This document shows, piece by piece, positions 10,701-21,048 of a stretch of DNA of 64,000 bases (the first letter of the stretch is position 1; each line of letters begins with the position of its first letter). A program made the translations under genes and the position numbers. The stretch spans positions 62,001 to 126,000 of the forward strand of contig RSEH01000088.1 of NCBI GenBank assembly GCA_006503475.1. The letters run 5' to 3'. This DNA comes from Stentor roeselii. Lineage: Eukaryota; Ciliophora; Heterotrichea; Heterotrichida; Stentoridae. The notes under the pieces are model-generated. The model saw only the letters and a program-made list of their open reading frames with translations. It did no database searches and was not told the DNA's origin.

Positions 10701-11136
10701 TGTTTAGCAAGTGTTTCAGTGATGTTGAAAAAGTTATTGAAGCAGGGTCATTGCAGGAGATCAGTGAAACTTGCTTCCATTTCAATAGGGTTAAAAGCTC
10801 TGAGATTTTCAAATTTTCATAATCTTTACTTGGTAAGGCATAGTATCGACTTCTGGAAAAGCAACCTTCACAATTTGATGTCAAAGTCAGGTAAATCACT
10901 TGAAAGTAATCTGAAATCATGTCTAATTGACTTAAAAAAATTGGATTTTCTGTTATATCAATGATTATCGCGGGCGATTGATTTGACATTTGATTGAAGT
11001 CCTCCACTTTTAATTTCACAGGATAATTTTCAAACTTGGAGAAAAGGGCTTTAGATGTTTCGTCGCTAAAAACTATCAGCACAGTGCTGAGGTCTAGAGC
11101 GAATACTGCTCTTAAGTATAAAATACTAAAAAGCAT
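7792..11136 (-). CDS. Large receptor: signal peptide, type 1 periplasmic-binding folds, multi-span membrane domain
   Basis: 1114 residues, read as one exon. A signal peptide (MLFSILYLRAVFA, 1-14) precedes about 700 extracellular residues. The first 300 look like a degenerate Rossmann-type periplasmic-binding unit. Residues about 310-690 form a clearer type 1 unit (family ANF_receptor/LIVBP): AAITSYYRGASYGIEKANE, VAYLSNIYLEGIYSNLISL, then EYFTIGATFEDL and NEVIFYSTEENYLIYQSL. A Cys-containing linker (YGPCGFKPD) leads to about eight membrane segments between 740 and 1060 and a hydrophilic tail. The layout recalls class C (GABA-B/glutamate) receptors, but the membrane part has more segments than seven and no class C motif I can see, so G-protein coupling is uncertain. 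It likely senses a small ligand at the surface. It ends TGA. Confidence 0.7.
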   Translation of the reverse strand: MLFSILYLRAVFALDLSTVLIVFSDETSKALFSKFENYPVKLKVEDFNQMSNQSPAIIIDITENPIFLSQLDMISDYFQVIYLTLTSNCEGCFSRSRYYALPSKDYENLKISELLTLLKWKQVSLISCNDPASITFSTSLKHLLNIPSSLTIIEASVDANYMQKLMKKVVKSSGNQNFIISGTSRFIHLFQETLLLIKANKSNFNFLYPSFTASNVFLNNSLIFFQRGTNESKTEEDSKFLYLQQLIIDFFTLSKKDFFDLCDFHNCANRFEFVRITDKGKELAALIDENIKIIHGELFDDTRAEVLNQIVLFVANGTSVVDEKFPAAITSYYRGASYGIEKANENQELKGFKYLPVSTSCGNLGATVMFTYECLGKMIAAGPVAYLSNIYLEGIYSNLISLRMLNKPIPQISPMMTTDDLNNKILFPEYFTIGATFEDLNLGGQSLVLHNFKWNEVIFYSTEENYLIYQSLKTSLIKSGIRILNPEKYAIFPSNYTRNDFEKYKDIFLFARKHKSRIFIIINKWIGYVLEGLYDVGYRKGEFISILFHISYMSIIATEKNPKYLKKYQELLPGNLVVGFKEWDGEYGENLKKEMGNSSEDLTSLCLTHDSFLAVHSSVKHMIETGDDFEDPVMLAQNIRKQRFVGCLGSVFFSSDSNQRSGIRYIFQQITLNETTEKLELFDLLVADRYAARTIKVLNSPQWVGSSETPGFRFDYGPCGFKPDLKQESNAGKLVIYLVLCFLLITVMVSAGISWRVFKDCENEFDGNKAIALPDFLTLGFFVVEFVQIISLEPEDGIFRKSFEKINLKFYLSLQDYFKIDFESFWDFYTGLLVINLAYLLNSLVILMSHSRILKYYLLCEISGVFTIFSVIIGNLLYQPMILMFLEISDCFESTGEALSSAYLARDCTSFCFHERHQKFFSLGMISLFFFVFFSSIMRPFWEKALGSNLKTQYLYFSLISVFHVLFVVIWKIMQVNHLIFMGFCLTGAIAFFLVMTVKMSCFNLKKAKVYQVTVLGMSTWGMFMSSLYVWAGRRAELIPLNFVGLGFILAFGAYCSFKIKIGFKSDQGVSISNLIRFQFSKEFHDMFRNSVFKDERKSEFKDIKAANNSLVIN

Positions 11137-12040
11137 TTGTAAAAGGCCTGGGGAAAATTTAATGGTCAGATTTTTGAAGGTCGATTCAAAATAAAAGACT
11201 AAGTTAACTAGAGTAGATTAGAATTTCCATACGATTATTTTCACCGTAGTTGAAGTAGAATTGAATAGTTTTAAATTTTAGACCTTTCATTGAATTTTGG
11301 GTCGATAATCTCCACAGATGATTCTTAAGGAAAACCTTCAAGTATTGATAATATTAGAAATTTACGAAGAACAAGATAATTTTTAAGGATTTTTGGGTTG
11401 AGGTTGAAGGTTGAAGGTTAGGAAGAAATTTTATGAAAATCAAAAATTTTAAAATAGAAATATAATTATGAGAAACTTTCATCTTTACTTATCTTTTTTA
11501 CAATCTTGATTTCATAATTCAAAAATTTTCGTTTTCTAAACTAAGATATACCTATACCCTGTCATACTTGCTTAGCAGGCTTTATCTTAAATTTAACCTA
11601 CCAAAGTTTCATCTTTTATTCAAAAAATTTTAAAATTTTGAATCTCTAGTCACTTATAAGATATTAGGCCTTGTAATATATTAGAGACTCAAATTTATTT
11701 CTCAGTTTGATTACAAGATTACAATTTAAGTCTGTAAAGGAACTTTGGTTTGGATATATGCTAAGAAGCTTCTAAATTAAGGCAGTATATCATATTCTTT
11801 GATAAATTGTATGATAAGGCTTTGAATTAATTGCAGAATCTCAGTGATAAGTTTAAGTTAATTCTTTAATTAATGAAAAAAATTGACACCCTAGTTAAAA
11901 TATAAGTCTTTAAAGGGTAAATCCTTTCAAGCCTAAAATTAAATTGTTTTAATTCTTTTATTGTCCTTAATCAGTTCAATATTGAAGAATATCGTTGTTT
12001 CAACCATACCTATTGCAATTTATGATATTGAAATTATAAG
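11137..12040. other. Intergenic, tandem, 904 bases
   Basis: AT-rich spacer between the receptor's start and K0's 3' end, both on the minus strand. It must hold the receptor promoter. It contains a short direct GGTTGAGGTTGAAGGTTGAAGG run near 11398-11420 and otherwise nothing I can name. Confidence 0.5.
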
Positions 12041-15000
12041 TTAATATAAACTCTTTTCATTCGAGACAGTTTTTCCAATATCCGAGCAATCATCATCAAC
12101 CTTACTATTATTCGGGTTTCGACAATCATCAGTGACCATCGCATTTTTGCCAGTCCACTTTTCAACACACTTCTTTACAAATTTTTCAAAGTAAACCATG
12201 ACAAACCCAACGATTCCAAATAACCCAGAAATAGTTCCAAGTAAACTTCCTACAAAAAACAAAAAATTTTGTTTCAAGTGTCTCTGAGTGAGAAGTCCAG
12301 TCAAGCTTTTATCAATAAAAATATTCAAGTTAAGGTAAGAAACCGAAGGCAAGTCATGAGCCCGAAACTGACTTCCAATAAAAGGACTTGCTTTTTGAGA
12401 CACGTGATATCCAGTCTCTTGACTCGCCCATCGACTAGACTCTGATTTGAAAAGCGAAGGAGTAGCGATGAAGTAAAACTCACTCGCAACAGCCCCGATT
12501 AAAATATAATCTGTTTCAGAGCGAACGACTGAAACGACTGAGCTAATCTTATCTGGAATGGAAGAACCAGATGTCAGATTGACTTCAACTCCTGATGAAA
12601 AACTGAATCTTTCAGTTAAAGATATTGAAATCTTTGCACCTGTTTCGATTTCAACTTTTTTGAAGATGATTTGAATTTTACAGGATTTACTTTCGAGTAG
12701 TTTACAAGATATTGAGTGGTCTGTGTAGTTGATGTTAGAGATGTTGAAATAAATTGAATCGTCACATTTTGAGGAGGACTCGCATTGACCTCCATAAGAT
12801 GGAAATGAGACCTCGACAATGATGTTAGATTCAAATCGAACATTTTCTGATTCAAGGACTACTAAATTCACCAGAGCTTTTGACTCTTGAATATTTGCTT
12901 GAAAATACTCTAAAACTAAAGAGCAGATAGTGAGCAAGATGCTTATAACTAGTAAAATAGTGAAACAGGCTCCAATCTTTGTTTTCTTTCGGATCATGTA
13001 ATCACTGTAAGGATTTTCATGTTTCTCTTCAAAAATATCTAGTTTGTGGATTTTCGCTCTTAATTTCTTGAAGGAGAATAAAATGATAATTAGAAGAAAC
13101 AATGGAACACTGACTAAAGTTTGAAAAATAATAGTTGGTTCCTTTAAATCCATATTTTCATATAAAAGTGGTTGGACCGACTTGCTGCTGTGATAATCAT
13201 GAGATTCAAAAAGTCTATCACTGCCAATAGGACAAAAACTATCATCAGGGCAAGGAATACAAAAAGCAGCCCCAAACTCACCATTAAAAGTTCCTTCAGG
13301 ACAAGGAAGACATTGCTGAGAACTAGCAGACCCTTCAAACTCATTATAAGACCCAGGTCTACATTTATCACAATTCTTCTGCCCAAGTTTTTCAGAGTAG
13401 CTTCCTTGAGGACAGGCCTCACAAATTCCATTATTATCCCAAGTCCCACTAGAGCAAAGAGCTTTGAATCCTCCTTCTACACAGATGGGTCCCACATCAA
13501 TTTCAAAAAAAAGGTTATGCCCTATTTTTTCAAGAAGGTTGTCGTCAAGTCCTGTCCCTCCACCAAAAACATATAAAGACCTTTTAAAGTAAACAGAAGC
13601 CGCTCCGAAGATAGGAAAAGGAAGATTTTTTGGATTCACTTTCATTTCTTTACCTGGTCCGAGGATTGAAATGTACTTTCTTGCATATTGAGCCCAGGCT
13701 TGACCTCCTATTCTTATCAAGTGATTGTCGATGAAGAGCTGAAGTGATTGAGATGAGTCTTCGAAGGAGTAAACGTGATCGTGGAAAACACTCCAGGATA
13801 ATGAGGTCAAGTTGAAGAAGTGGATCTTTCTTAAGGGCTCGTTACTTTTAGATGAACCTAATGAAACGTAAAATAAGTTTGATTCTAGCCAGCATGAATG
13901 GTAAAAGGCTTCTGGAGATTGTGTATCTGATAGTAAATGAAATTTGTTGGCGCCGATGTAGTAAACCCATAGTTCTTTTGATAACTCTGAGTCAGTTTTT
14001 CCTCCGTAGAGGTAGACTTTGTAGTCCTTGAATACTAGGCAGGATCCTTTGGCTGGTCGAGGCTTTTGTGAAGAAGTGATTATTTCTATCCATGTATTGG
14101 TTAGTGAGTTGAATAAAAACATGTCATTTTTCAGACCAATCGAATCTTCTCCACCCCAAATAATGAAAGCATCTCCATCTGCGCATGATGCGTACAAGTA
14201 TCTTGGAGAAGGAATTGCACCTTTTACTGATATCTGACTCCATTGATTATCTGAAAGATTAAAAACCCAGAGATCATTAAAAATCTTGTCATAATAAACT
14301 CCTCCAAAAACATAAAACTTTTTATTGATCATGACCATAGAATGAAGAGACCTTTGCTTAGGAAAAACAATACTTTTATGTATTGAACTGACTTCCAAAC
14401 TATTCATATGAACCTTGTCAAACTGATTAGTATAAGTATTCACATTTTCAGCGAATCCTCCAAAAAGATAAAAAGTCTCATCAATAATCACAAGTGAGTA
14501 TTCACAAGCAGAAATTTCAGAAAACAACTCAACTTCTTCCCAGTTCTTATCATTACTCTTCAAGTCAAATTTCAGTACATCTGTTGCAACTTGACCCACA
14601 AGCCTCATCCATCCAAAAAGAATAAAAATCTGGTCATTATAAACAAATCCCTGACACAAGTACCTACATTTAAATGTGCTGTTTCTATTAGAAATAACCT
14701 GCCACTTCAACTGATCCAAAGAATAGCTATACAAGTAATGAGAACATCCAAAGCCATCCTCAACAGCTCCAACAGCGAGCAGTAAAGTCCTCTGATAATA
14801 CAAAAGAACTGAGCCTTTACTTAACTTAGGACCTTCTCCATCTGCAGGCATTAAAGTCCATTCAAAGTTACTAAAATTGAGCCTGTTTAAAAATCACCTC
14901 CACATATCATTCAGATGTCCACCTGTTGACGACCCTCCCTCAATAACTAAAAACTCATCATTTCCCTCTTTGTAGCTCGTATAAGCGAAGAATGATCGAG

Positions 15001-15403
15001 GAGCTGGAGAAACATTCATCAGTTTTTTTACCCATTTCATGTAATCAAAGTCGAATTCCCACAAATCGTTTTCATGTCCTTCTGCGGTCTGTCCTCCGAA
15101 TATGAAAATTTTTCGACCTGACTCACTTCCTGCCCCGCCTAAACTTTTTCGCCCCGCTGCTTAAAAAGTACCTGGAAGGTCATTGGATAATGGAATAATT
15201 TCTTTCCATGTGTTTGAGTCTAATGAAAATTCCCATAAGTCGTTGCAGTTTATGTTCGATGATAGGCCTCCGAAGAGGATTAAAGAATTTCTGGACTTTA
15301 GGTAGGTCATGAATGAGTTACTACGAGCTGATGGAGGTGTTCTGGCTGATGGAATGAAGTCTAACTCGAAAGAATGGCAAAGATAAACAATGAATAAAAA
15401 CAT
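12041..15403 (-). CDS. K0: kelch / GCC2-GCC3-like / membrane protein, two 15-nt introns
   Basis: Three exons joined across 15-nt introns at 15157-15171 (gtactttttaagcag) and 14883-14897 (gtgatttttaaacag) give 1110 residues; both introns end in AG and restore one frame. Order: signal peptide (MFLFIVYLCHS), about 440 residues of kelch repeats (FGG motifs followed by DLWEF/W pairs), a Cys-rich block of ephrin-receptor-like GCC2/GCC3 repeats (CPQGSYSEKLGQKNC, CPEGTFNGEFGAAFC), a membrane helix, a short loop, a second helix, a beta-rich domain of about 200 residues, and a Gly-rich helix near the C-terminus. It is a distant, inverted paralogue of the K1-K5 array at 48.9-64 kb. Probably a surface or endomembrane receptor or adhesion protein; ligand unknown. 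The second intron is at the same place and phase as in K1, K2 and K4. Confidence 0.85.
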
Positions 15404-15846
15404 TTATATGGTTAAGATAGGTTTGGATAAAGGTTTATATAATCAACATCTTTCTCTTTATTCTTATCAAAAAAATTATGAAAGCATTACAAATTTCTTC
15501 AACAGTTTATTTTTTATATAATATGTGAAGTGAATAGACTAAAATTTATTTTTTGATGATCAATCGTCATTTCAAATCGTTTTGTCAAAGGTTAGAAAAA
15601 TGAATATTCAAAAGCTAACCTGGTTCAGGTTGTAAGGGAATAAATACCTTATGAGTAAATTTCACAATTGAGCATCTATCAAGTATTTGAACACAAACCC
15701 TAAAAGGTTTTACGACATATGATAACTATAAATTCAATTATATATTACCTAATCTAATAAAATAACCCAAAATTCGATAATACTCCATCCCAAATATAAA
15801 ACTACCTAATATTCCAAACTTAACTTCAAAAACTCTATCTAATAAT
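15404..15846. other. Intergenic, tandem, 443 bases
   Basis: AT-rich spacer upstream of K0 and downstream of the Tim13-like gene, both on the minus strand. Contains the probable K0 promoter; no gene, RNA or repeat seen. Confidence 0.5.
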
Positions 15847-16089
15847 TTATTCTTCTTCCTCATGTGCTCCTTTCTGCAATTCATTCATAAAGTTTTGATA
15901 CTGTCTGAAGAAAGTCTTTTGAAATACTTCCTGATACCTATCTTGACACATAGCCAGACATTGTTTTTCACTTGCAACCAAATCACTTCCCGGTCTATTC
16001 ACACAAAGATTGAAGCATGCCTTGATCTGTCCTTTGATCATGAGAGAAACAATGTTTTGCTGCAAGACCGATGCAAAAGCTTCTTCCAT
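15847..16089 (-). CDS. TIMM13: Small Tim chaperone, Tim13-like
   Basis: 80 residues with the twin CX3C motif of the small Tim family: C25-FNL-C29, then 14 residues, then C44-LAM-C48. The spacer and flanks (C-x-x-x-C-V-x-R-P-G-x-D-L-x-x-S-E-x-Q-C-L-A-M-C-x-D-R-Y) fit Tim13 best; Tim8 is the alternative. These proteins act as Tim8-Tim13 hexamers in the mitochondrial intermembrane space, shielding hydrophobic precursors bound for the inner membrane, and the four Cys form two disulfides through the Mia40 pathway. The acidic tail (HEEEE) is ordinary. It is divergent from the myristoylated-protein gene, 121 bases between start codons. Confidence 0.85.
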   Translation of the reverse strand: MEEAFASVLQQNIVSLMIKGQIKACFNLCVNRPGSDLVASEKQCLAMCQDRYQEVFQKTFFRQYQNFMNELQKGAHEEEE

Positions 16090-16210
16090 TTATAATCAAC
16101 TATGGTCAAAACCCTTCAAAACTCCAAATAAAGCCAATTTTCACCTTTTAACTACTAAACAACTTCCTATCTTCCAACATTCCATACTTTCCAATAATCC
16201 TAATAAATAC

Positions 16211-17002
16211 ATGGGAAACTGTTCAACAAATAAAGAATCTCACTCAATTCAACAAATGGCCTACCTTCGGGCTCTTTATTCCCAGAAACTTTCTTTGAAA
16301 TACGACATCGAACTCCAAAAAATGAAAGAAAATTTCGACAACATTCATCTTTCCATGATGCAAGGTGATGAAAGTTTACATTTTTACACAGTCGTTGCTA
16401 AAAAAATCGCAGAAATTCATTCATTAGTTGGACATGTCAGGAAATACGGACGTAAAGGTCAAGAAACTTCAAAATTCATGCAACTTTTACAGCATGAGAC
16501 TGAAAAAAAAAAAAATTTCAGTAATATAAATTTTGCTAAACCTGAGGATTTAATTGCTTCAGATGTTAAAAAAGTTAGTCAGATGGAGAAGAAGTATCAG
16601 AAATTGATTAAGAGACTTGCTTGTCTTAAAGAAGTCTTTGAGGAAAATAATGAGAAAATTGATGAAAAGATTAGACAATCAAGTGATCTTATTGAGGTTT
16701 GTAGCGAAATTCAAGACTTGAGATATTATAAATCGTTCTTAGACTCGGTAAAGAGTTTTTTTAGGGATAAAAAATTGTTGGATTTGAATAGCAAGAATAG
16801 TTGTTCGAAGATAGGGGTTGAAGAAATTCCTCAGACTTTGTTTGTTTTGAAACAGAGTAGGATACTTGTGAATGAATATAGAACTAAACTTGAAATGCTT
16901 AGAGAGAGAGTTGACAGTAAGATTTTATCATGTGTCAATAAACACGAAGATTTTTATTCAAATATGATGGTGTTTAAAATAGATAATTCCATTTCAAACT
17001 GA
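16211..17002 (+). CDS. Probable N-myristoylated coiled-coil protein
   Basis: 263 residues from the ATG at 16211. The same frame is open upstream, but that part runs over the divergent Tim13-like gene. The chosen start gives MGNCSTNKESHS: Gly2 with small residues at position 6, a classic N-myristoylation sequence, and Cys4 could be palmitoylated, so the protein is probably tethered to a membrane. The rest is mostly alpha-helical and charged, with likely coiled coils near 30-75 and 110-175 (KKVSQMEKKYQKLIKRL, EVFEENNEKIDEKIRQ). No known domain is apparent. It ends TGA and is convergent with the next gene, 32 bases apart. Confidence 0.65.
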   Translation: MGNCSTNKESHSIQQMAYLRALYSQKLSLKYDIELQKMKENFDNIHLSMMQGDESLHFYTVVAKKIAEIHSLVGHVRKYGRKGQETSKFMQLLQHETEKKKNFSNINFAKPEDLIASDVKKVSQMEKKYQKLIKRLACLKEVFEENNEKIDEKIRQSSDLIEVCSEIQDLRYYKSFLDSVKSFFRDKKLLDLNSKNSCSKIGVEEIPQTLFVLKQSRILVNEYRTKLEMLRERVDSKILSCVNKHEDFYSNMMVFKIDNSISN

Positions 17003-17034
17003 AAACATTCATTATCCAAACCAAATATATTAAA

Positions 17035-17430
17035 TTAAATTTGTTCAATATTTTTATATTTCATGACCTTCTGATACAAAGTTTTATAATGTTCAACTTC
17101 TTCAGCCAACGAACAAAGTTGACTCTTATAAAACTCCTGCATCCTTTCATATTTTTTCAGCAACTCTTCATATTTAACTTGTTCCTTGCTAACCTCAGAG
17201 ACAGAAATCGTATTAAAATTTTCTTCATACCCTTTAAACATAGTAGGAGTAACAGATCGGGTAGTTTTTTGATTGACAAAATTATTCTCTTGCAAAACCT
17301 TGACAGGACTTTTGTCTCTGGAAGTTGCGGCATTCTTCCTGACAGCAGGTCCTCTGATATCTTCTCTTCTAAAAGCACTTGAAAACATGCCCTTGGTTGG
17401 ACTTTTATCATAAGAAGTGCTTTGATTCAT
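17035..17430 (-). CDS. Small protein with basic N-terminus and C-terminal coiled coil
   Basis: 131 residues. The first 80 are basic and Ser/Thr-Pro-rich, with two DKSP motifs (YDKSPTKG, RDKSPVKV) and SVTPT, typical of proline-directed phosphorylation sites. The last 50 (KEQVKYEELLKKYERMQEF, EEVEHYKTLYQKVM) form a probable coiled coil. The combination suggests a cytoskeleton-associated protein, but I recognise no family. It ends TAA, 32 bases from the end of the convergent neighbour. Confidence 0.6.
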   Translation of the reverse strand: MNQSTSYDKSPTKGMFSSAFRREDIRGPAVRKNAATSRDKSPVKVLQENNFVNQKTTRSVTPTMFKGYEENFNTISVSEVSKEQVKYEELLKKYERMQEFYKSQLCSLAEEVEHYKTLYQKVMKYKNIEQI

Positions 17431-17495
17431 TTAAATTATTTCATAAGAATATCAAATATGAGAATCCGTAATAATCTACAATGCCATAAATTATT

Positions 17496-19181
17496 CTACC
17501 CTAAACACTTCATAATATACTCAACTACTTCAGTTTGCCCTGCAAGCAAAGCGACTTCTAAAGGAGTAAAAGCTTCAGCGTTTTTGCCTTCTATTTTCCA
17601 GCCAGCATTCACTAGAAAAGCGACGATCTTTAAGTACCCCAACTTCGATGCTTGGTGAAGCAAACCTGAACTTGTTTCTTTTGCACCTGCGATCACGGCT
17701 TGAGCGGCTTTTAAGACTGAGTTCGAGGAAACTGCTTGGGTTAGTAAATTGTTAGGATTGTCTATTTTTTTCACCCAGGTTTTCAAATAGTATTTACTTC
17801 TGATGTACTCTTCTCTTTCTTCGGCTGCGCAGAATCTTGGAGGGCGGAACCCTTCGCCCCAGATATTGAGATGGTCTTTGTGGAGTTCGTAGACTATTTC
17901 TTTTAGGACTGGGTCAATAGTATCTAAAGATAAACTCCTAACTTTCGAAATATGTGAACCAAGAGACCGATGAATTCCGCTACAATTCGAACAAAGCAAC
18001 ACGCCTAAATTGATACTACACCATTCAGGTCCAATAACAAGACAATCCGCACAAGAGTAGTCAGTATCCGAAAAGCCAAGCAACCCTTGTTCACTACTTT
18101 TATTCAAAACATAAAGCCACTCCTTCATATCAGCTTCACTATCAGCCAAAAAGACAAACTTTGCATAAGGAGAACTTGAAAGCACTTCAAATGCAAAAAG
18201 AAAATCACTGTCCTTTAACTCATAAGCTTTAATCATATGAAGCTGAACATAAGGCACATATTGATTATCTCTGAAATACAGAAGTTGTGAATCTTTCATA
18301 AAAAAAAACCTTCTTTTCCATTCCGTGATCAAATTTCCCTTTTTCCACAAGAATCCCGCCTTATCTTCCCGAAATTGAGGAATTTTGACGAACATGTTAA
18401 GTCTAAGTTCTTGAGCTTCTTTTTCCTTTTTTAAACTTTCCTGAAGAGTCAAAAGTCCTTTTTTACTCAATGAGAGTCTTTCAGAGATTTTGTTGATTTC
18501 CTTTTCACTTACTTTGTACTTGTCCAGAGCAGTGTTGGTGAAACTCTAAGTAAGGACTACGTAGATGCTGTAAAGAAGAGATAAACATTGCTCTACTCCT
18601 AACAACTGCCCCTGGACCAGGGCGTGACTCATGAAACTGTAGTACTCGAATCTGCTGGTTTCATAAGACTTTTCCGCGTTGTGAACTCGTAAAAAATGCT
18701 CTTCAGAGCCGGCAGGGTTCTTTTTGACCTGGATACTTGATACGTAAGACTTTTTGTACGTCAAGGTCGAGTACCGAAGGCCTTCTAAGTCCTTTTGACT
18801 CTTTTCGTAAGACTTTTTAAGACTTTGAAGAGTAGAAAGAACTTCAGATGAAAAATCTTCTAATTTGCTTTTTGAGTTTTACCTGGGAAAGACTTGAGAA
18901 AGAGAATGAATGATGCCTTCGTTGCAAGCTTCTACTGTTAATAAAACTTCAGCTATTGCAGAAAAGAACGGCCTGTAAGATAATAAAACATCCTGCTGCC
19001 CTGACTCGTCGATAATCGTGAATAAAGAGTTGAGAGACTCACAATATTCTTTCCCTCTCAAGAAACTCTCATGAGCTTTTTCAGTCCAGACCTTGAAAAT
19101 CGACGTGATTTTTAACAGAGATTCTTCATGTTCTTCAAGAGTTTTGCGAAAATCAGGAGAGTCTTCTTTGAAATGAGTCAT
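17496..19181 (-). CDS. BAR-PH-ArfGAP-ankyrin protein (ACAP-like), two 15-nt introns
   Basis: Three exons joined across 15-nt introns at 18868-18882 (gtaaaactcaaaaag) and 18546-18560 (gtagtccttacttag) give 551 residues. Order: a helical BAR-like region (about 1-220), a PH domain (about 240-340: GFLWKKGN, WKRRFFFM, ending DMKEWLYVL), an ArfGAP zinc finger (about 355-470) with C-A-D-C and C-S-N-C pairs and the catalytic arginine in GIHRSLG, and at least two ankyrin repeats (SGLLHQASKLGYLKIVAFLVNAG, FTPLEVALLAG). This is the ACAP/centaurin-beta layout: it senses curved membrane and turns off Arf GTPases in endocytic recycling. All catalytic features appear intact. The BAR region is assigned from position and helicity, not from clear identity. 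The upstream IQ gene ends 21 bases before its start. Confidence 0.9.
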
Positions 19182-19202
19182 TTTGAATATTTAAACTACA
19201 GA

Positions 19203-21026
19203 TTATTTCAATGAACTCAACCTTCTAACTTTTTCAGTTCCAGGTTTGACAGTATTGACGAAACCTTTATAGTTGGATAAGATCTCAGCAAGGCCAGGCA
19301 GAGCAGCATTGAAACTAAGAGTATTCATCTCAACCCTTGCTTCGATTTCAGCGTTTTTTTCTTCATTTTTCTCTTCTTTTTTCTCATGTCTTGGAGAATA
19401 ACTCATAGTAGTCGGCCTTTTAACTTTTTTATCCGGTGCAGGGAAGTTAAAGTTCTCAAGATTTGTAACATAAGGACTTTGATGCTGGGTACTTGGTCTC
19501 CAAATAGGAATTTTCCCTTTTTGAATGAAAACTTTAGAGACTTTTTGAATTGATGTAAATGTCGGCGAAAGGACTTTCGAGTCGTCTCTTGGCTTTAAGT
19601 TTTTTTTATGGTCTTCTAAATCGTCACCTGGGGCTTCTGCGTCCCATCTCGACATCTTGTAAGCTGTCGTCGGCTTCATGTAAAGAGGGTTCCCGTCGTT
19701 GCCCTGCTTCGGGCGACTTGTTGATGTGGTCTTTGGCTTGATGTAGGAAAAATTAAGAGAATCTTCTTCTAAAACTTTTGGCTTTGAAGGGTTGTGACGC
19801 TTCGGGTTCGAGTCGTTCATTCGGAAAACTGAGGCTCGAGTTGTTGTGATGTGGTGACTTGGAGGGGAAATACCTTCTAAGATGTCTTTTTGGTAGAGAT
19901 ATGGAAGCACGTTTAAGGGCTCTTTGTTTTTTGGAATTGAATAGGATAACTTGGTGATCGCGATTTTTTGTTGACGCTCTGCTTCGAGTTTTTTGTTGAT
20001 TTCTGAAGTGTTTGACTCGATTTCTTCTTTTGCTTTGTTTTCATCTTTATCGCTGCCGAATTCGGAATCGTCGGCAAAGCTGCTTCGACTGCTCATGATT
20101 CCATGTTCGTTAACACCTAGCAGGTCCTTGTTTTTCTTATCGTTGACCTTTCCCTGAAGATTCGCGTTACTCGCCTTGAGCCTTTGTTCATTTCTTTTCA
20201 TCCTTTTATACTTTTTGATGCGAGTCATGACTATTTTAAAGGTGAACTTATTTTTCTTCCAAAAACTCTTGAAAAGTAAAATACAAAGTTTTTGTCTGAT
20301 CTTTATAAGCCTCAGTGCTTTGAAGTTCTCAAATTTTATATCAAAAATCACTTTTTTCGCTAAAATAACTCGAAAAGCAATCCTCAGAAAATTTTCTATT
20401 TCAATAACTCTCTGTTGTCGAATCAAATGATAAGTATTCAAAATTCTTCTCATCTTTGCACGAAACAAGAACTTTCTAACCTGCCTCTGAATAAGCAAAG
20501 CAGCTTTTAAAGGTTTAGATCCAAGTTTAAAAAAATAATAATCATCACTTTTCTTTAACTGTTTAACCCAGGTATTAACAGATCGTCTTCGAATAGCCAT
20601 GATTTCCTAAATATCTCTTACAATTTCCAGTCCTTTTCTCACCAGGTACCCCCGAGCGACTTTTTGAATTTTAATTGCGCAATGCTGTACAAGTTCCTGA
20701 TACTTTGTAACCTTTTCAATTTGCCTTGTCAAGTAAAGTATTTCTTTTTTATGCAGTTCAATGTTATGTGCGAGGGTTTTATTAGACTCTACTTTATTTT
20801 GAGCATGATTTCGAGCTTTTTCCATTCTTTTGAACTTTTCAGTAAATTTTTCTACTAAAGACTTCGGAATCTGTGGCTCTCTCGGGGAAAAGTTCTTTGA
20901 AATCTCGCCCGAGCAGCCGAACCAAGTCGAGCGAGTCGTGTTCCAAGGAACGGAACTAGCGCGAAGTCTTCCAGGGACCTGCACATTGAAGAAACTGACG
21001 GAGTTCTGCTGGGAGTCGATCGACAT
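19203..21026 (-). CDS. IQ-motif protein, one 15-nt intron
   Basis: Two exons (21026-20622 and 20606-19203) joined across gtaagagatatttag give 602 residues; read without splicing the frame ends at the TAG in the intron, and the second exon appears to begin with its own Met by chance. Residues about 50-120 form a coiled coil. An IQ motif spans the region just before the splice site (AIKIQKVARGYLVRKGLE) and another follows it (AALLIQRQVRKFLFRAKMRR), then basic helices. The C-terminal half is Ser/Pro/Lys-rich and probably disordered. IQ motifs bind calmodulin or EF-hand light chains, so a calmodulin-regulated cytoskeletal or basal-body protein is likely. The start codon lies 22 bases from that of the divergent GCP3 gene. 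Confidence 0.75.
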
Positions 21027-21048
21027 TTATTCAAATAATAATCTTAGC

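Noticed and set aside
20830-21048. Longer N-terminus for GCP3
   Set aside because: It runs over the coding exon of the divergent IQ gene and has no GCP-like features.
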